A DNA stretch of 64,000 bases from Providencia hangzhouensis (GTDB lineage Bacteria; Pseudomonadota; Gammaproteobacteria; Enterobacterales; Enterobacteriaceae), in NCBI RefSeq assembly GCF_029193595.2, contig NZ_CP135052.1:1798001-1862000 (forward strand), written 5' to 3'. Position 1 is the first letter of the stretch, and every line of letters starts with the position of its first letter. Positions 50,978 through 58,985 of this stretch are shown piece after piece. A model generated the notes under the pieces. That model did not search any database. It had not been told where the DNA came from and worked only from the letters and a program-made list of their open reading frames with translations. A program made the position numbers and the translations under genes.

Positions 50978-51083
50978 TGCGTTTTTTCTCCTGATCAAGC
51001 TTTGCTAAAAGCTGTTCAAGCTGATACTTAAAATCACCTGTTTTACGTAAAAAATTAGGGTGCTTTTCTGAAAAAGTTAGCAA
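50970..51083 (-). pseudogene. Detached C-terminal coding tail of the membrane protein gene
   Basis: Open minus-strand frame without a start, reading LLTFSEKHPNFLRKTGDF and on to LDQEKKRNA, ending TAG at 50970 inside the PAAR start (ATGCGTAG). One extra T in the AGTATTTGCTAA context at the end of the 162-residue gene would join it in frame. Its amphipathic, charged composition is protein-like. Confidence 0.5.
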
Positions 51084-51565
51084 ATACTAAAAATGTCAAA
51101 AAAGTGACCTATAAACCAAATGACAAGTAAAACAGCAACAATGCTAGCTACGCCAGCAGCAGCATACAATAGAAGAGAAATAGCGAGAACACTCCCATTT
51201 AGCGCTAACGCTATCCTGCCCGATTTTTTGTTTTCATGGCGAATAAATGAAATAGCAGTCAAAATAATGCCAAACACACTGAGCGTTATACTAATTTGTT
51301 TGGATAATTCAATTTTATCTAATAAAAGCTGTCGCTGTTCATTGGCAGGATCTACAGTAGGAGCTTGATACGCTTTTCCTTTAATTGCATCGATTGTCGC
51401 TTTTTTTATACTACTTACCTTTTCATGAACAATTTGCTCTAACTTAGGTTTGGATTGGACGTATTCACGCTCAAGGCTTTGATTAACAAGTATTACAAGA
51501 ATGCTAAAAGCTCCAATGATGATGGCAATTAAACTGAATCGATTATAAACCATAGACATAGTCAC
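51077..51565 (-). CDS. T6SS-island inner-membrane protein, probably truncated by frameshift
   Basis: Not a recognised family. 162 residues from GTG 51565 (GGGA six bases upstream) or from ATG 51559. Hydrophobic segments at about 10-28, 90-110 and 118-155, with a charged loop (about 30-88) between the first two. The frame ends FFDIFSIC, right after the last hydrophobic segment; a +1 shift would continue into a 36-residue cytosolic tail that overlaps the PAAR start. Lies between the immunity gene and PAAR. It might be a second immunity protein or a membrane partner of the island; nothing decides this. Confidence 0.65.
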   Translation of the reverse strand: MTMSMVYNRFSLIAIIIGAFSILVILVNQSLEREYVQSKPKLEQIVHEKVSSIKKATIDAIKGKAYQAPTVDPANEQRQLLLDKIELSKQISITLSVFGIILTAISFIRHENKKSGRIALALNGSVLAISLLLYAAAGVASIVAVLLVIWFIGHFFDIFSIC

Positions 51566-51667
51566 TAATATTCCCTATTAAATTATCCCCAATATATCGA
51601 TTGGTAATTGAACATCAAACAATTGCTATTATTTTTTTATTCGTCTCGATATACTTTAATGGCTCTA

Positions 51668-52069
51668 CTATTTTTTATAAATTTCGTTAAGTGAAAGCTC
51701 AGTATAATTATCCTTCTCAGATGCCAAATAACTTTCGTTCTTATACATTAAATTCCATACATAGATATAAAAATCCCGAGCGGTTATACCGTCAGGTAAG
51801 TCTAATTGAGGTGCTCCAGTATAGTAGCAATCCTTTAGCTCTTTTTCTGAATAGTATGCTATCGCATACTTAAAACTATCCTTGAAACGAATTTGATACT
51901 TTAAAGGCAACATATCAATATACGGCTTAAGTATTTTATCAACAATTAAATCAATACTTGAATGATTATTCAAATTCAGTTTCAATAACGCTTCATCTTC
52001 ATTCGGGCCACCATCAAGTGGAGCCCAAAATCCAGATATATACCATCTACTAATCTTTATCTTTTTCAT
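51668..52069 (-). CDS. Putative immunity protein for the T6SS effector
   Basis: 133-residue cytosolic protein with no signal peptide, unrelated to anything I can name. It starts one base after the effector stop, the normal place and size for a cognate immunity gene, and is clearly AT-richer than the effector N-terminal part, like the effector's toxin-coding end. Features: YISGFWAPLDGGPNEDE near the start and DFYIYVWNLMYKNESYLAS toward the end. A cytosolic location fits an effector acting in the cytosol, such as a nuclease. Function inferred from position only. Confidence 0.7.
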   Translation of the reverse strand: MKKIKISRWYISGFWAPLDGGPNEDEALLKLNLNNHSSIDLIVDKILKPYIDMLPLKYQIRFKDSFKYAIAYYSEKELKDCYYTGAPQLDLPDGITARDFYIYVWNLMYKNESYLASEKDNYTELSLNEIYKK

Positions 52070-52070
52070 T

Positions 52071-53963
52071 TCATTTTATTCCAAATATGCTATACATTTT
52101 TCCTGTTTTTTTATCAAAACCAGCTCTTACTGTTGATGTTTGAAAGTATTCGCCTTCTTTTGTATAGCCTTCCGCAACGATTCTTCCCATGTCAACATCG
52201 ACACGCCCATTTGTATGAATGTTAGGATCATATAATTCACCCGCTTTTTCTATTGCTTCTAACTGATCTTGTGGATTGATAAAACGTGTTGAATTAGTTG
52301 GACTACCTTGTACTCCATCGGGAGTATATCCAGTTTTTGATCTGTATTTTTGTTGTTCTAATGTTGTACCGGAACCATGCCTACGTAAGCCATGTATATT
52401 GTCGCTACCATATTCTGCTTCAAAGTCTTGTATTTTCTTCTTATACTCCTTTTCTAGACTTACATAAGCAGATTTTACATCCTTTCTTTCAACCGTCAGA
52501 ATATAATCCCGAAAATCCACCGGCTCTACATCGTGTCCCGTATGGCGCCAAATAATCCCATCATCCGCAATCGGCAATGTTTCAGGCCGAGTATCAGACT
52601 CATGGATAGCAAAACCTTCCGGTTTCTCGACTCTTTGAGGCTGAGGCGAGGGGCCCGCATGAATGATGGGTTCATTTGGAATATCATCAATCCGCGCAGA
52701 GATATTAATTATCTCCCCTGATGCCGCTACGCCCATGTAAAGAGTTGTGCCGCCTGCATCAAAACGGTAAATTTCAGCTTGGGTATTGGCATTTGGCAAT
52801 CCATTTGGGGATTGATATATCGGTAAGCTCAACACTTCTCGCGCTTCAGCTTCGGAAGCCAATTCACCTTTAATCACCGGCACTTGGTCATAGCCACTGT
52901 CTCGCTCAGTATGGTACGCAATCAGTTGAGATGCACTTGCCATCGCTGCCGCTGTGGTTCCCGTTGAGGCAAATCCCACTCGAATACGTGTTGGTGCAGT
53001 TCCACCTATTTCCGCGATTTCCAGCAAGTCTGGGTGTGTTAAACTATCCCCATCATAGATATTCGGTATCATACCAACCAATACGCGTGCACTGTCAAAC
53101 CAAGTCGACGAACCGAATCCTTTCGATACCCCTTTGGCTATTGCATAGTCATTTTCAGACTGGAAAGCAAATCGCCTTGAGTCTTGATTGATATCCGGTG
53201 GATTAATTGCTTGTTGACCCATAGCGCCACCTGCCGCTGCCCCACCGAATCCGCCTATAGGACTCGGAGGCATAGGCGCTACGAAGGCATTGGCAGTACC
53301 AATCCCTAACAAGCTCAAAAATGAGGAAGAACGTTGGCTAGGTTGTTTCGTTGCGGCATCAATACCACAGGTATACGCGTTGTAATCACATAGCCCAAAG
53401 TTCGCCAAGTCTTCGACGGTGTCCCCCGCATCCGTATTGCCCTCACCACGCAACACCGATTTGGCAAACACCGGCTCTGCAATGCGTTTAATCGCTATCA
53501 CACGGCGATGGTCATAGGGGAACAATAGGGGATAGCCCTTATCGCATTGTTGATAGTGGGTAGAACGGCTAATTTGCCCCGCCGTCATGCGGTGGACGGT
53601 AGTGGGTACATTGAGGTTAAACGCCCCTGCGCGGTTATTTTCACTCAGGAGATACCCTTGCTCACGGCAATAATCACTCAGTGACTTATCGTTGCCTTGA
53701 ATCGCTGCCGGAGGCGACAGCGTTGTCAGGGCATCGGCTAAGGGTTGCGGTTCAAGGCTCAGTGTATACGGACGAGCCGTTAAGCCTTCCGCTTTAATCA
53801 GGCCTTGTGGGTCACTGCTGCCTTGCATCGTACGGCCTGTGCCTCGCTCGGCGAGCGTATACGGCACGTTGGCTAAGGGTTGTCCTTTATCATCGACCAA
53901 TTGCAGTTCTAACCAAAATCGGTAGTTTTCACAGATAATGCACGATTCAACCTTCTGACTCAT
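52071..53963 (-). CDS. T6SS effector with pyocin-S-like middle domain and unassigned C-terminal toxin
   Basis: 630 residues from ATG 53963, whose ATG overlaps the DUF4123 stop; the open frame reaching back to 54146 is antisense to no signal and simply overlaps the DUF4123 gene. Layout: N-terminal Cys-containing start and an Ig-like carrier domain (FWLELQLVDDKGQPLANVP, about 12-80); a middle region with a Gly/Ala-rich segment near 230-250; a pyocin-S-like domain (about 325-494, RIRVGFASTG to DYILTV); and a C-terminal domain (about 495-630) with RRHGSGTTLEQQKYRSKTG, TRFINPQDQLEAIEKA and GKMYSIFGIK. The last part is probably the toxin; its small size, basic/His-rich core and cytosolic immunity partner suggest a nuclease. 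Confidence 0.82.
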   Translation of the reverse strand: MSQKVESCIICENYRFWLELQLVDDKGQPLANVPYTLAERGTGRTMQGSSDPQGLIKAEGLTARPYTLSLEPQPLADALTTLSPPAAIQGNDKSLSDYCREQGYLLSENNRAGAFNLNVPTTVHRMTAGQISRSTHYQQCDKGYPLLFPYDHRRVIAIKRIAEPVFAKSVLRGEGNTDAGDTVEDLANFGLCDYNAYTCGIDAATKQPSQRSSSFLSLLGIGTANAFVAPMPPSPIGGFGGAAAGGAMGQQAINPPDINQDSRRFAFQSENDYAIAKGVSKGFGSSTWFDSARVLVGMIPNIYDGDSLTHPDLLEIAEIGGTAPTRIRVGFASTGTTAAAMASASQLIAYHTERDSGYDQVPVIKGELASEAEAREVLSLPIYQSPNGLPNANTQAEIYRFDAGGTTLYMGVAASGEIINISARIDDIPNEPIIHAGPSPQPQRVEKPEGFAIHESDTRPETLPIADDGIIWRHTGHDVEPVDFRDYILTVERKDVKSAYVSLEKEYKKKIQDFEAEYGSDNIHGLRRHGSGTTLEQQKYRSKTGYTPDGVQGSPTNSTRFINPQDQLEAIEKAGELYDPNIHTNGRVDVDMGRIVAEGYTKEGEYFQTSTVRAGFDKKTGKMYSIFGIK

Positions 53964-54766
53964 GACGGCTCCGTTGTCGTGGTTAACCAGCCTTGTTGCT
54001 GGGCATAGTCCGTAAATTGTGTGGCGGTACGAGTATGAATATCCCCCACGAGTGAGGGATGCAGGTGTAACCAATCCACTAAACGTCGGTGAAGTTGACC
54101 TTCCGGTGTGTCGAGTGACAGCGCTATTTCCGCATGGTTTTCCCACAGTTCACACGCCAGGTTTTCCGCTAACAGCTGGATAAATTGGGCGGAGTTTTCC
54201 CACGCAGCCTGTAAGTGTTCCCCCATGATAAACGGACGGGCTTGCAGTTCAGGAATGGGTAAAGGGTTATGCCGGGTAGGCGATTCAAAAAAAGCAGGGG
54301 CACTGGGTGTCTCCAGCATCACCTCATGAACAGGGGTCATCAGCACAGACCAATCTACCTCACGCATTTTTGGAATAAGCACATTCGCAATGCGCGTATC
54401 CATTAAACGCAGCACCACGAGCTCTTCATTCAGCTCCACCAATTGGCGGTTTTGCCAATGCCGTAACTGGTATTGCCAATCCAGCGAGCTGCGATACGCC
54501 CAACCCCATGTGTTATCACTGAAGCCTTTACGGTCAAGCAGTTGCCCCAATGGGGCATACGCACTCGGTTTTAATTGCACAAGCCACGGGCTCTGACCGA
54601 TTAAATGGGCCAGTGAGGTGCCATTGTAAATAGGAAATGCCTGTTCAATCCAATCGTTGGCAAACAATAAGTCTGTCGGGTTTGGGGTGGCTAACGTATT
54701 AAGCAGTAAATAGACGGGGTCCATATTGGATGCCGTTAGCCATGTTGTCCAAGGGGTGAGTCTCAT
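53960..54766 (-). CDS. DUF4123 T6SS effector adaptor/chaperone
   Basis: Loads the effector onto the VgrG C-terminus (Tap/TEC/VasW type). 268 residues; the N-terminal DUF4123 domain includes VYLLLNTLATPNP, PWLVQLKPS and a W/R-rich lobe (WGWAYRSSLDWQYQLRHW), then a helical C-terminal part. Both ends overlap neighbours by 4 bases (ATGA): the vgrG stop upstream and the effector start downstream, so all three are translationally coupled, as expected for a delivery set. Confidence 0.88.
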   Translation of the reverse strand: MRLTPWTTWLTASNMDPVYLLLNTLATPNPTDLLFANDWIEQAFPIYNGTSLAHLIGQSPWLVQLKPSAYAPLGQLLDRKGFSDNTWGWAYRSSLDWQYQLRHWQNRQLVELNEELVVLRLMDTRIANVLIPKMREVDWSVLMTPVHEVMLETPSAPAFFESPTRHNPLPIPELQARPFIMGEHLQAAWENSAQFIQLLAENLACELWENHAEIALSLDTPEGQLHRRLVDWLHLHPSLVGDIHTRTATQFTDYAQQQGWLTTTTEPS

Positions 54767-56892
54767 TGATTTCCCCCATTCGGTTTAATCACCCAACTAC
54801 CGGTCGCTTGGGCTTGCATCACACAATAGGGTTTAATCGGATAAGGCGGTGTCGCAAACGGGTCAACGCCATCCGGCAATTGAATGTCTACCGCTTGCCC
54901 TGAGCCTCCGGCACTGTCGCCAATCGCCACATTGCCTGACGTAAACACATTGCCCGGTGTCACTCGCACAAAACTGCCGCCCACTTTTAAGGTAATTTCC
55001 GTCGCCGCATCAATCACCACTTTCCCTTGGCTGGTGATGTGGGTCTCTTGACCACTTTCACTCACCAGTGCACCGTTAATTTGTTGGTGATAGCTGCCAA
55101 GCACCTGTTCAGAGATATCACCTTCTATTTGGGCTTTGTGCGTCCCTTTAATGTGAAGGTGGTCATCCCCTTGAATGTCAGTAAAACGGTGTTGGTCAAT
55201 ACGCTGTTTGACATCCTGTTGAACATGGGTGTGGCTATCATGTTGAATATGCACATTCATGTCACGCTGGGCATGAATATATACTTCTTCTTGTCCTGCT
55301 TGGTCTTCGAAACGTAATTCGTTAAAACCTTCCCCTTTATGAGTGCACGTTTTAAAGGTGGTGCGTGTTTTTTGGGTCGGTAAATCTAACGGAGGGGCAT
55401 TGCGACCGTTGTACATGCATCCCGTAATGACGGGGCGGTCAATGTCGCCATTCAGATAACTGATTAAAACCTGCTGCCCAATATGGGGAATACTCATAAA
55501 CCCATAGCCATTTCCGCTCCAGCCATGCATTACAGGTACCCAGCAAGACGCACTGTGGTCAGGAATGCCACGCCTGTCCCAATGGAAATAGACCGTAACC
55601 GCCCCTTGTGAGTTGGTGTAAATTTCTTCACCCGGTGGCCCGACAACGGTAGCCAGCTCATCCCCATCCGCTGTAGGTTTATAACGATAGGGCGGTCGCC
55701 ACTCTTGAGTGCTGGGCACAAAGGACAGTTGGTTACTCAATTGAGTGCCTTCACCGCCACTGTTATCAGCAAGAGGTTGCACACCGTGATGGGAGACACT
55801 CACCACCTGCCACGTCGTATTCATTCGAGAGCTAGGATGGTTTGATAGGCTAAAGATGCGCCCCGGTGCTAATTCAATGCAATTCGTCGTGGCTGACCCC
55901 ACTTGCCGCTGGTTTTGTGATTGCTCGTAGCGAATTTGGTTGAAGGGCTGCCCCTCGGCATCTTCTTGAAAGCGACCATAACTTTCAAACACTTCATGTT
56001 GTTGATGGACTTCGCCGGTGACTTGGTGGCTCAGTGGGTAAGAAGGGCGGAGTTGGTTGTAATCTTTATCCACACGGATATCGCTGCACAACTGCTCGGC
56101 ATAGCGCCATGTGGTAGCCGTACTGTCAGTAATGTCGGTCTCTGATTGCGGATTGTAGGTGAGCGATATTCCCGCTTTCATGCCTAAATGGCGGTCACTG
56201 TAAAACAGTTGCGGGCCTTCTTCGAACCAGTAATTAATTCCCTCTTCGGCAGCAAGCCGACACCAGAATTCATACAGGGTTTCACGCTTTTGAGTGATGT
56301 ACTCGCGTTTCAGATGCTCTTCGGGGTGATAAAGCTGTTTATCAAATTTGATATGAGATTCGCTCAATAGCGTCTCAAGAATGTTCGGCACCGTCATATT
56401 TTGGAAAATGCGGCTGTCCTGCTTAAGCGTCATTACCCACATTTCAGGGCGTATCACAAAGTGATACCAGGTTTTCACCCCATCCGTGTTGCCTTGCTCT
56501 GCCCCGGCTAAAATGCCTTGTACCGTGCGAAGAATTTTTCCATCTCGCTTTACAGTCAACGAAGAGGCCACACCCAGTACCGTTTGAAAATCAATCTCGG
56601 GTAACGAGCTGACCGCCTGAATCGACAGTGAAAAGAGCTGGGAAAGCCCTTCTTGCAAATCAAACTGGGTCACTTGAAATGTATTATCAGGGAGTCCACC
56701 AATCGTGCAAGTGAATACCAATCCCGTCCCCATTTCGCCATTCATAATACGCTCTAGCAGTTGACCATGGGCTTCTTGCAAGGCTTGGTCTTGTGCATAG
56801 GTTCTGCCACCCGCATACCCACCACCGTGAATAAGCGGGTTATTTTCGGGGCTACCGAGTCGTCTATTTTTCTTTGGGTCAGTCCAAGACAT
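54763..56892 (-). CDS. vgrG: T6SS spike protein VgrG
   Basis: Trimeric spike of the type VI secretion tube. 709 residues: an unusual N-terminal extension of about 55 residues (Gly/Gln-rich, GGGYAGGRTYAQDQALQE), the gp27-like base (about 56-400; VFTCTIGGLPDNTFQVTQFD), the gp5 OB fold (WDRRGIPDHSASCWVPVMHG; MSIPHIGQQVLISYLNGD), a His-rich beta-helix needle (HIQHDSHTHVQQDVKQR), and a C-terminal tail ending PYCVMQAQATGSWVIKPNGG that probably docks the adaptor. GAGG eight bases before the ATG. No catalytic C-terminal domain, so cargo is carried by the DUF4123-linked effector. Confidence 0.95.
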   Translation of the reverse strand: MSWTDPKKNRRLGSPENNPLIHGGGYAGGRTYAQDQALQEAHGQLLERIMNGEMGTGLVFTCTIGGLPDNTFQVTQFDLQEGLSQLFSLSIQAVSSLPEIDFQTVLGVASSLTVKRDGKILRTVQGILAGAEQGNTDGVKTWYHFVIRPEMWVMTLKQDSRIFQNMTVPNILETLLSESHIKFDKQLYHPEEHLKREYITQKRETLYEFWCRLAAEEGINYWFEEGPQLFYSDRHLGMKAGISLTYNPQSETDITDSTATTWRYAEQLCSDIRVDKDYNQLRPSYPLSHQVTGEVHQQHEVFESYGRFQEDAEGQPFNQIRYEQSQNQRQVGSATTNCIELAPGRIFSLSNHPSSRMNTTWQVVSVSHHGVQPLADNSGGEGTQLSNQLSFVPSTQEWRPPYRYKPTADGDELATVVGPPGEEIYTNSQGAVTVYFHWDRRGIPDHSASCWVPVMHGWSGNGYGFMSIPHIGQQVLISYLNGDIDRPVITGCMYNGRNAPPLDLPTQKTRTTFKTCTHKGEGFNELRFEDQAGQEEVYIHAQRDMNVHIQHDSHTHVQQDVKQRIDQHRFTDIQGDDHLHIKGTHKAQIEGDISEQVLGSYHQQINGALVSESGQETHITSQGKVVIDAATEITLKVGGSFVRVTPGNVFTSGNVAIGDSAGGSGQAVDIQLPDGVDPFATPPYPIKPYCVMQAQATGSWVIKPNGGNQ

Positions 56893-56931
56893 GGGAGTTT
56901 CCTCTACGGAAGAAAAAGCTAAAAACGCAAA

Positions 56932-56949
56932 CGAGCCTCGAAAGGCTCG
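56932..56949 (-). terminator. Attenuator hairpin between hcp and vgrG
   Basis: CGAGCCT/AGGCTCG 7-bp stem with a 4-base loop just after the hcp stop; on the minus strand it is followed by GTTTGCGTTTTT. It should let most transcripts end after hcp, giving many more Hcp than VgrG subunits. Confidence 0.65.
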
Positions 56950-56961
56950 CTAAATTTGAAC

Positions 56962-57480
56962 TTACGCTTCGAGCGGCGCACGCCAGTCATCGGCACCGGA
57001 TGTGCCTGCAACGGTGTGTTCCCAATCGATTTTACGGTAAGACAGAGAGACTTCGATTAACTGCGTGAAATCCGCTTTCGCGGGGTCTTGGCAATGCGGC
57101 ATTTGGCAATCGATATTCACGATAGTCGCATCCGTTAATGTGGTGGTGAAGAAATGCTCTTGCTTCCCTTCAACTGAGGTGCGGTACCATTTGAGTTCCA
57201 CTTTCGGCAGCATTTCGCCAGACGCTAATGCGTTATACAGCAGCGGAACCGCTTTGTTTAACGCCACGGTAAAACGGAAGGGTTTATGTGCACGCTGGCC
57301 TGAAGGCTGGCCGGATTGTGGGTCTGTCGGTACAGTCACAACGTGAGAAAACTCTTGCACTAACATTTGGTCTTCATGACCTTGTACATAGATGTTACCC
57401 ACAGAATCCGCCGTAAATGCACCGGCAGTGATGTTACCTTGGGTTTTTCCTTCAATGGAAATATAACATGGAGTTGGCAT
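56962..57480 (-). CDS. hcp: T6SS tube protein Hcp
   Basis: Hexameric ring protein that stacks to form the secreted tube. ATG 57480 with AGGA seven bases upstream gives the classic 172 residues starting MPTPCYISIEGKTQGNITAG; a longer frame (to 57507) adds nine residues without support. Conserved KPFRFTVALNKAVPLLYNAL, KVELKWYRTS and SLSYRKIDWEH. First gene of the island; about 740 bases of intergenic DNA lie upstream. Confidence 0.97.
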   Translation of the reverse strand: MPTPCYISIEGKTQGNITAGAFTADSVGNIYVQGHEDQMLVQEFSHVVTVPTDPQSGQPSGQRAHKPFRFTVALNKAVPLLYNALASGEMLPKVELKWYRTSVEGKQEHFFTTTLTDATIVNIDCQMPHCQDPAKADFTQLIEVSLSYRKIDWEHTVAGTSGADDWRAPLEA

Positions 57481-58138
57481 AGCGATATCCTTTATCCAGA
57501 ATGACAAATTGGGTTAGGTCAACATAATTATCGATTAATTTCGGTCATCTCAGCCAGTGCGCACGGTAAGATTTGAGTTAAGGATAATAAAAGCTGATGA
57601 ATGGACTGTAAACCGGAGGGCCAGTTTGTATCTCTCTAGGATAAGTGACTTAGCGTAAACGAGTTGAAATATCGCTATATAACTCCAGGAAAACACCAAA
57701 AATGAATCATTATCGAATAATCATCGAGCAAAAAATAGACCAAACTGCGGTAAGCCCAGTAAGTTCTAATGTACATAGAAATAAACTATGTAACCAAATG
57801 TTTCAGCTTGCGATATTTTCATAACAACATGATTTAAAATAAATAAAATAGAGAATTTAAGCTACTCTCTACTAGCCGTGAAATTATCAGCCTAATTCAG
57901 TGGTGTATTTAACTACCCACCATGAAATTACAAGTGGTTAATATCGACAAATGTACTAACCAACTGTAAATTTTGCATTTTTCGTGTGTGGTACAGGAGC
58001 AATATAATGATTTCGTAAAAAAGCAAATACAACAGAAATCACCATGTCGTTCAAAAAACACAAAGATCAACAGCCCTAGCGCATTCAAATTTATGTCTTA
58101 GGCTCAATTCTTAACTATTTTTAATATTGAGGTTGCGT
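57481..58138. other. Intergenic DNA upstream of hcp and yfbT
   Basis: About 660 bases with no gene of normal size. The hcp promoter should be near its left edge. No RNA gene, repeat copy or recombination site was recognised. This marks the far edge of the inserted T6SS block. Confidence 0.55.
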
Positions 58139-58213
58139 ATGAGCGCCTATTTAGCGTTAACTAGTGGGCTAGAATCGATTCAACTTTTTATGTTATGTGA
58201 ATTGCAAAATTAA
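58139..58213 (+). CDS. Possible 24-residue leader ORF upstream of yfbT
   Basis: ATG 58139 has GAGG six bases upstream and encodes a 24-residue peptide starting MSAYLALTSGLESIQ. Its stop falls in the yfbT ribosome site (AAAGGGG), 10 bases before the yfbT start, so translation of the short frame could influence yfbT. No known homologue is recognised. Confidence 0.3.
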   Translation: MSAYLALTSGLESIQLFMLCELQN

Positions 58214-58223
58214 AGGGGTAGAT

Positions 58224-58898
58224 GTGAAATTAAAGGCAAAAGGGTTTCTATTTGATTTAGACGGTACGTTAGCGGATTCACTCGCAGTCGTTGAACGTTG
58301 CTGGTGCACATTTGGTGAGCGTATTGGTAAAAGTGCGGACGAAGTTATTAGCTATATTCATGGTAAACCCGCAATGACCAGTTTGCGCCATTTTTTACCC
58401 GAGGCGAGTGATGAAGAAATTATGGAATACTTCCATTGGCTAGAAAAAATGGAAAGCGAAGATGTGGAGGGCGTTGTTGCTCTACCTGGCGCTATTGCTT
58501 TGCTGACGCGTTTAAATGAAATTGGCGCACCGTGGGCAATTGTCACCTCTGGTACTGTACCAATTGCTCATGGGCGTCAACAAGCGGCAGGGTTACCAGA
58601 GCCTAAACATTGGGTAACATTTGAAAAAGTGTCCAAAGGTAAGCCTGACCCAGAGCCGTTTTTACTTGGTGCCCAAGCACTTTCTTTTCCTGCAAAATCC
58701 TGTATTGCCTTTGAAGATGCACAGGCAGGCATCCATTCAGCATTAACAGCCGGTTGCCAAGTGGTGGCAGTCCATGCACCAGAAGGGATGCCTCGTCGTG
58801 ATGAAATTCAAGTAATTGTGAGTTCATTGGAACAAATTTCCGTTATGGGACCTGACAATAATGGTGATTATGAACTTTTCGTGTCTAATTTGACTTAA
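58224..58898 (+). CDS. yfbT: HAD-family sugar phosphatase YfbT
   Basis: Hexitol/sugar phosphatase of the HAD superfamily (E. coli YfbT, also called HxpA). Start GTG 58224 is favoured by AAAGGGG five bases upstream; the ATG at 58197 has no ribosome site. 224 residues. Motif I FLFDLDGTLADS (Asp nucleophile and general acid), motif II VTSGT, motif III Lys in KGKPDPEPFLLG, motif IV FEDAQAG. Followed by yfbS as in E. coli. Confidence 0.92.
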   Translation: MKLKAKGFLFDLDGTLADSLAVVERCWCTFGERIGKSADEVISYIHGKPAMTSLRHFLPEASDEEIMEYFHWLEKMESEDVEGVVALPGAIALLTRLNEIGAPWAIVTSGTVPIAHGRQQAAGLPEPKHWVTFEKVSKGKPDPEPFLLGAQALSFPAKSCIAFEDAQAGIHSALTAGCQVVAVHAPEGMPRRDEIQVIVSSLEQISVMGPDNNGDYELFVSNLT

Positions 58899-58985
58899 TG
58901 GTGATTTAATCAAAGAAATTCTCCGTAAAACATGCTTAACTAAATAAAATTCTTAGCAATGTTTTTTTCGTCGAAAGGGGATATT

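Noticed and set aside
53964..54146. 61-residue N-terminal extension of the effector frame
   Set aside because: It overlaps the DUF4123 gene in another frame; the ATG at 53963 has the expected 4-base overlap with the DUF4123 stop and gives a sensible domain start.
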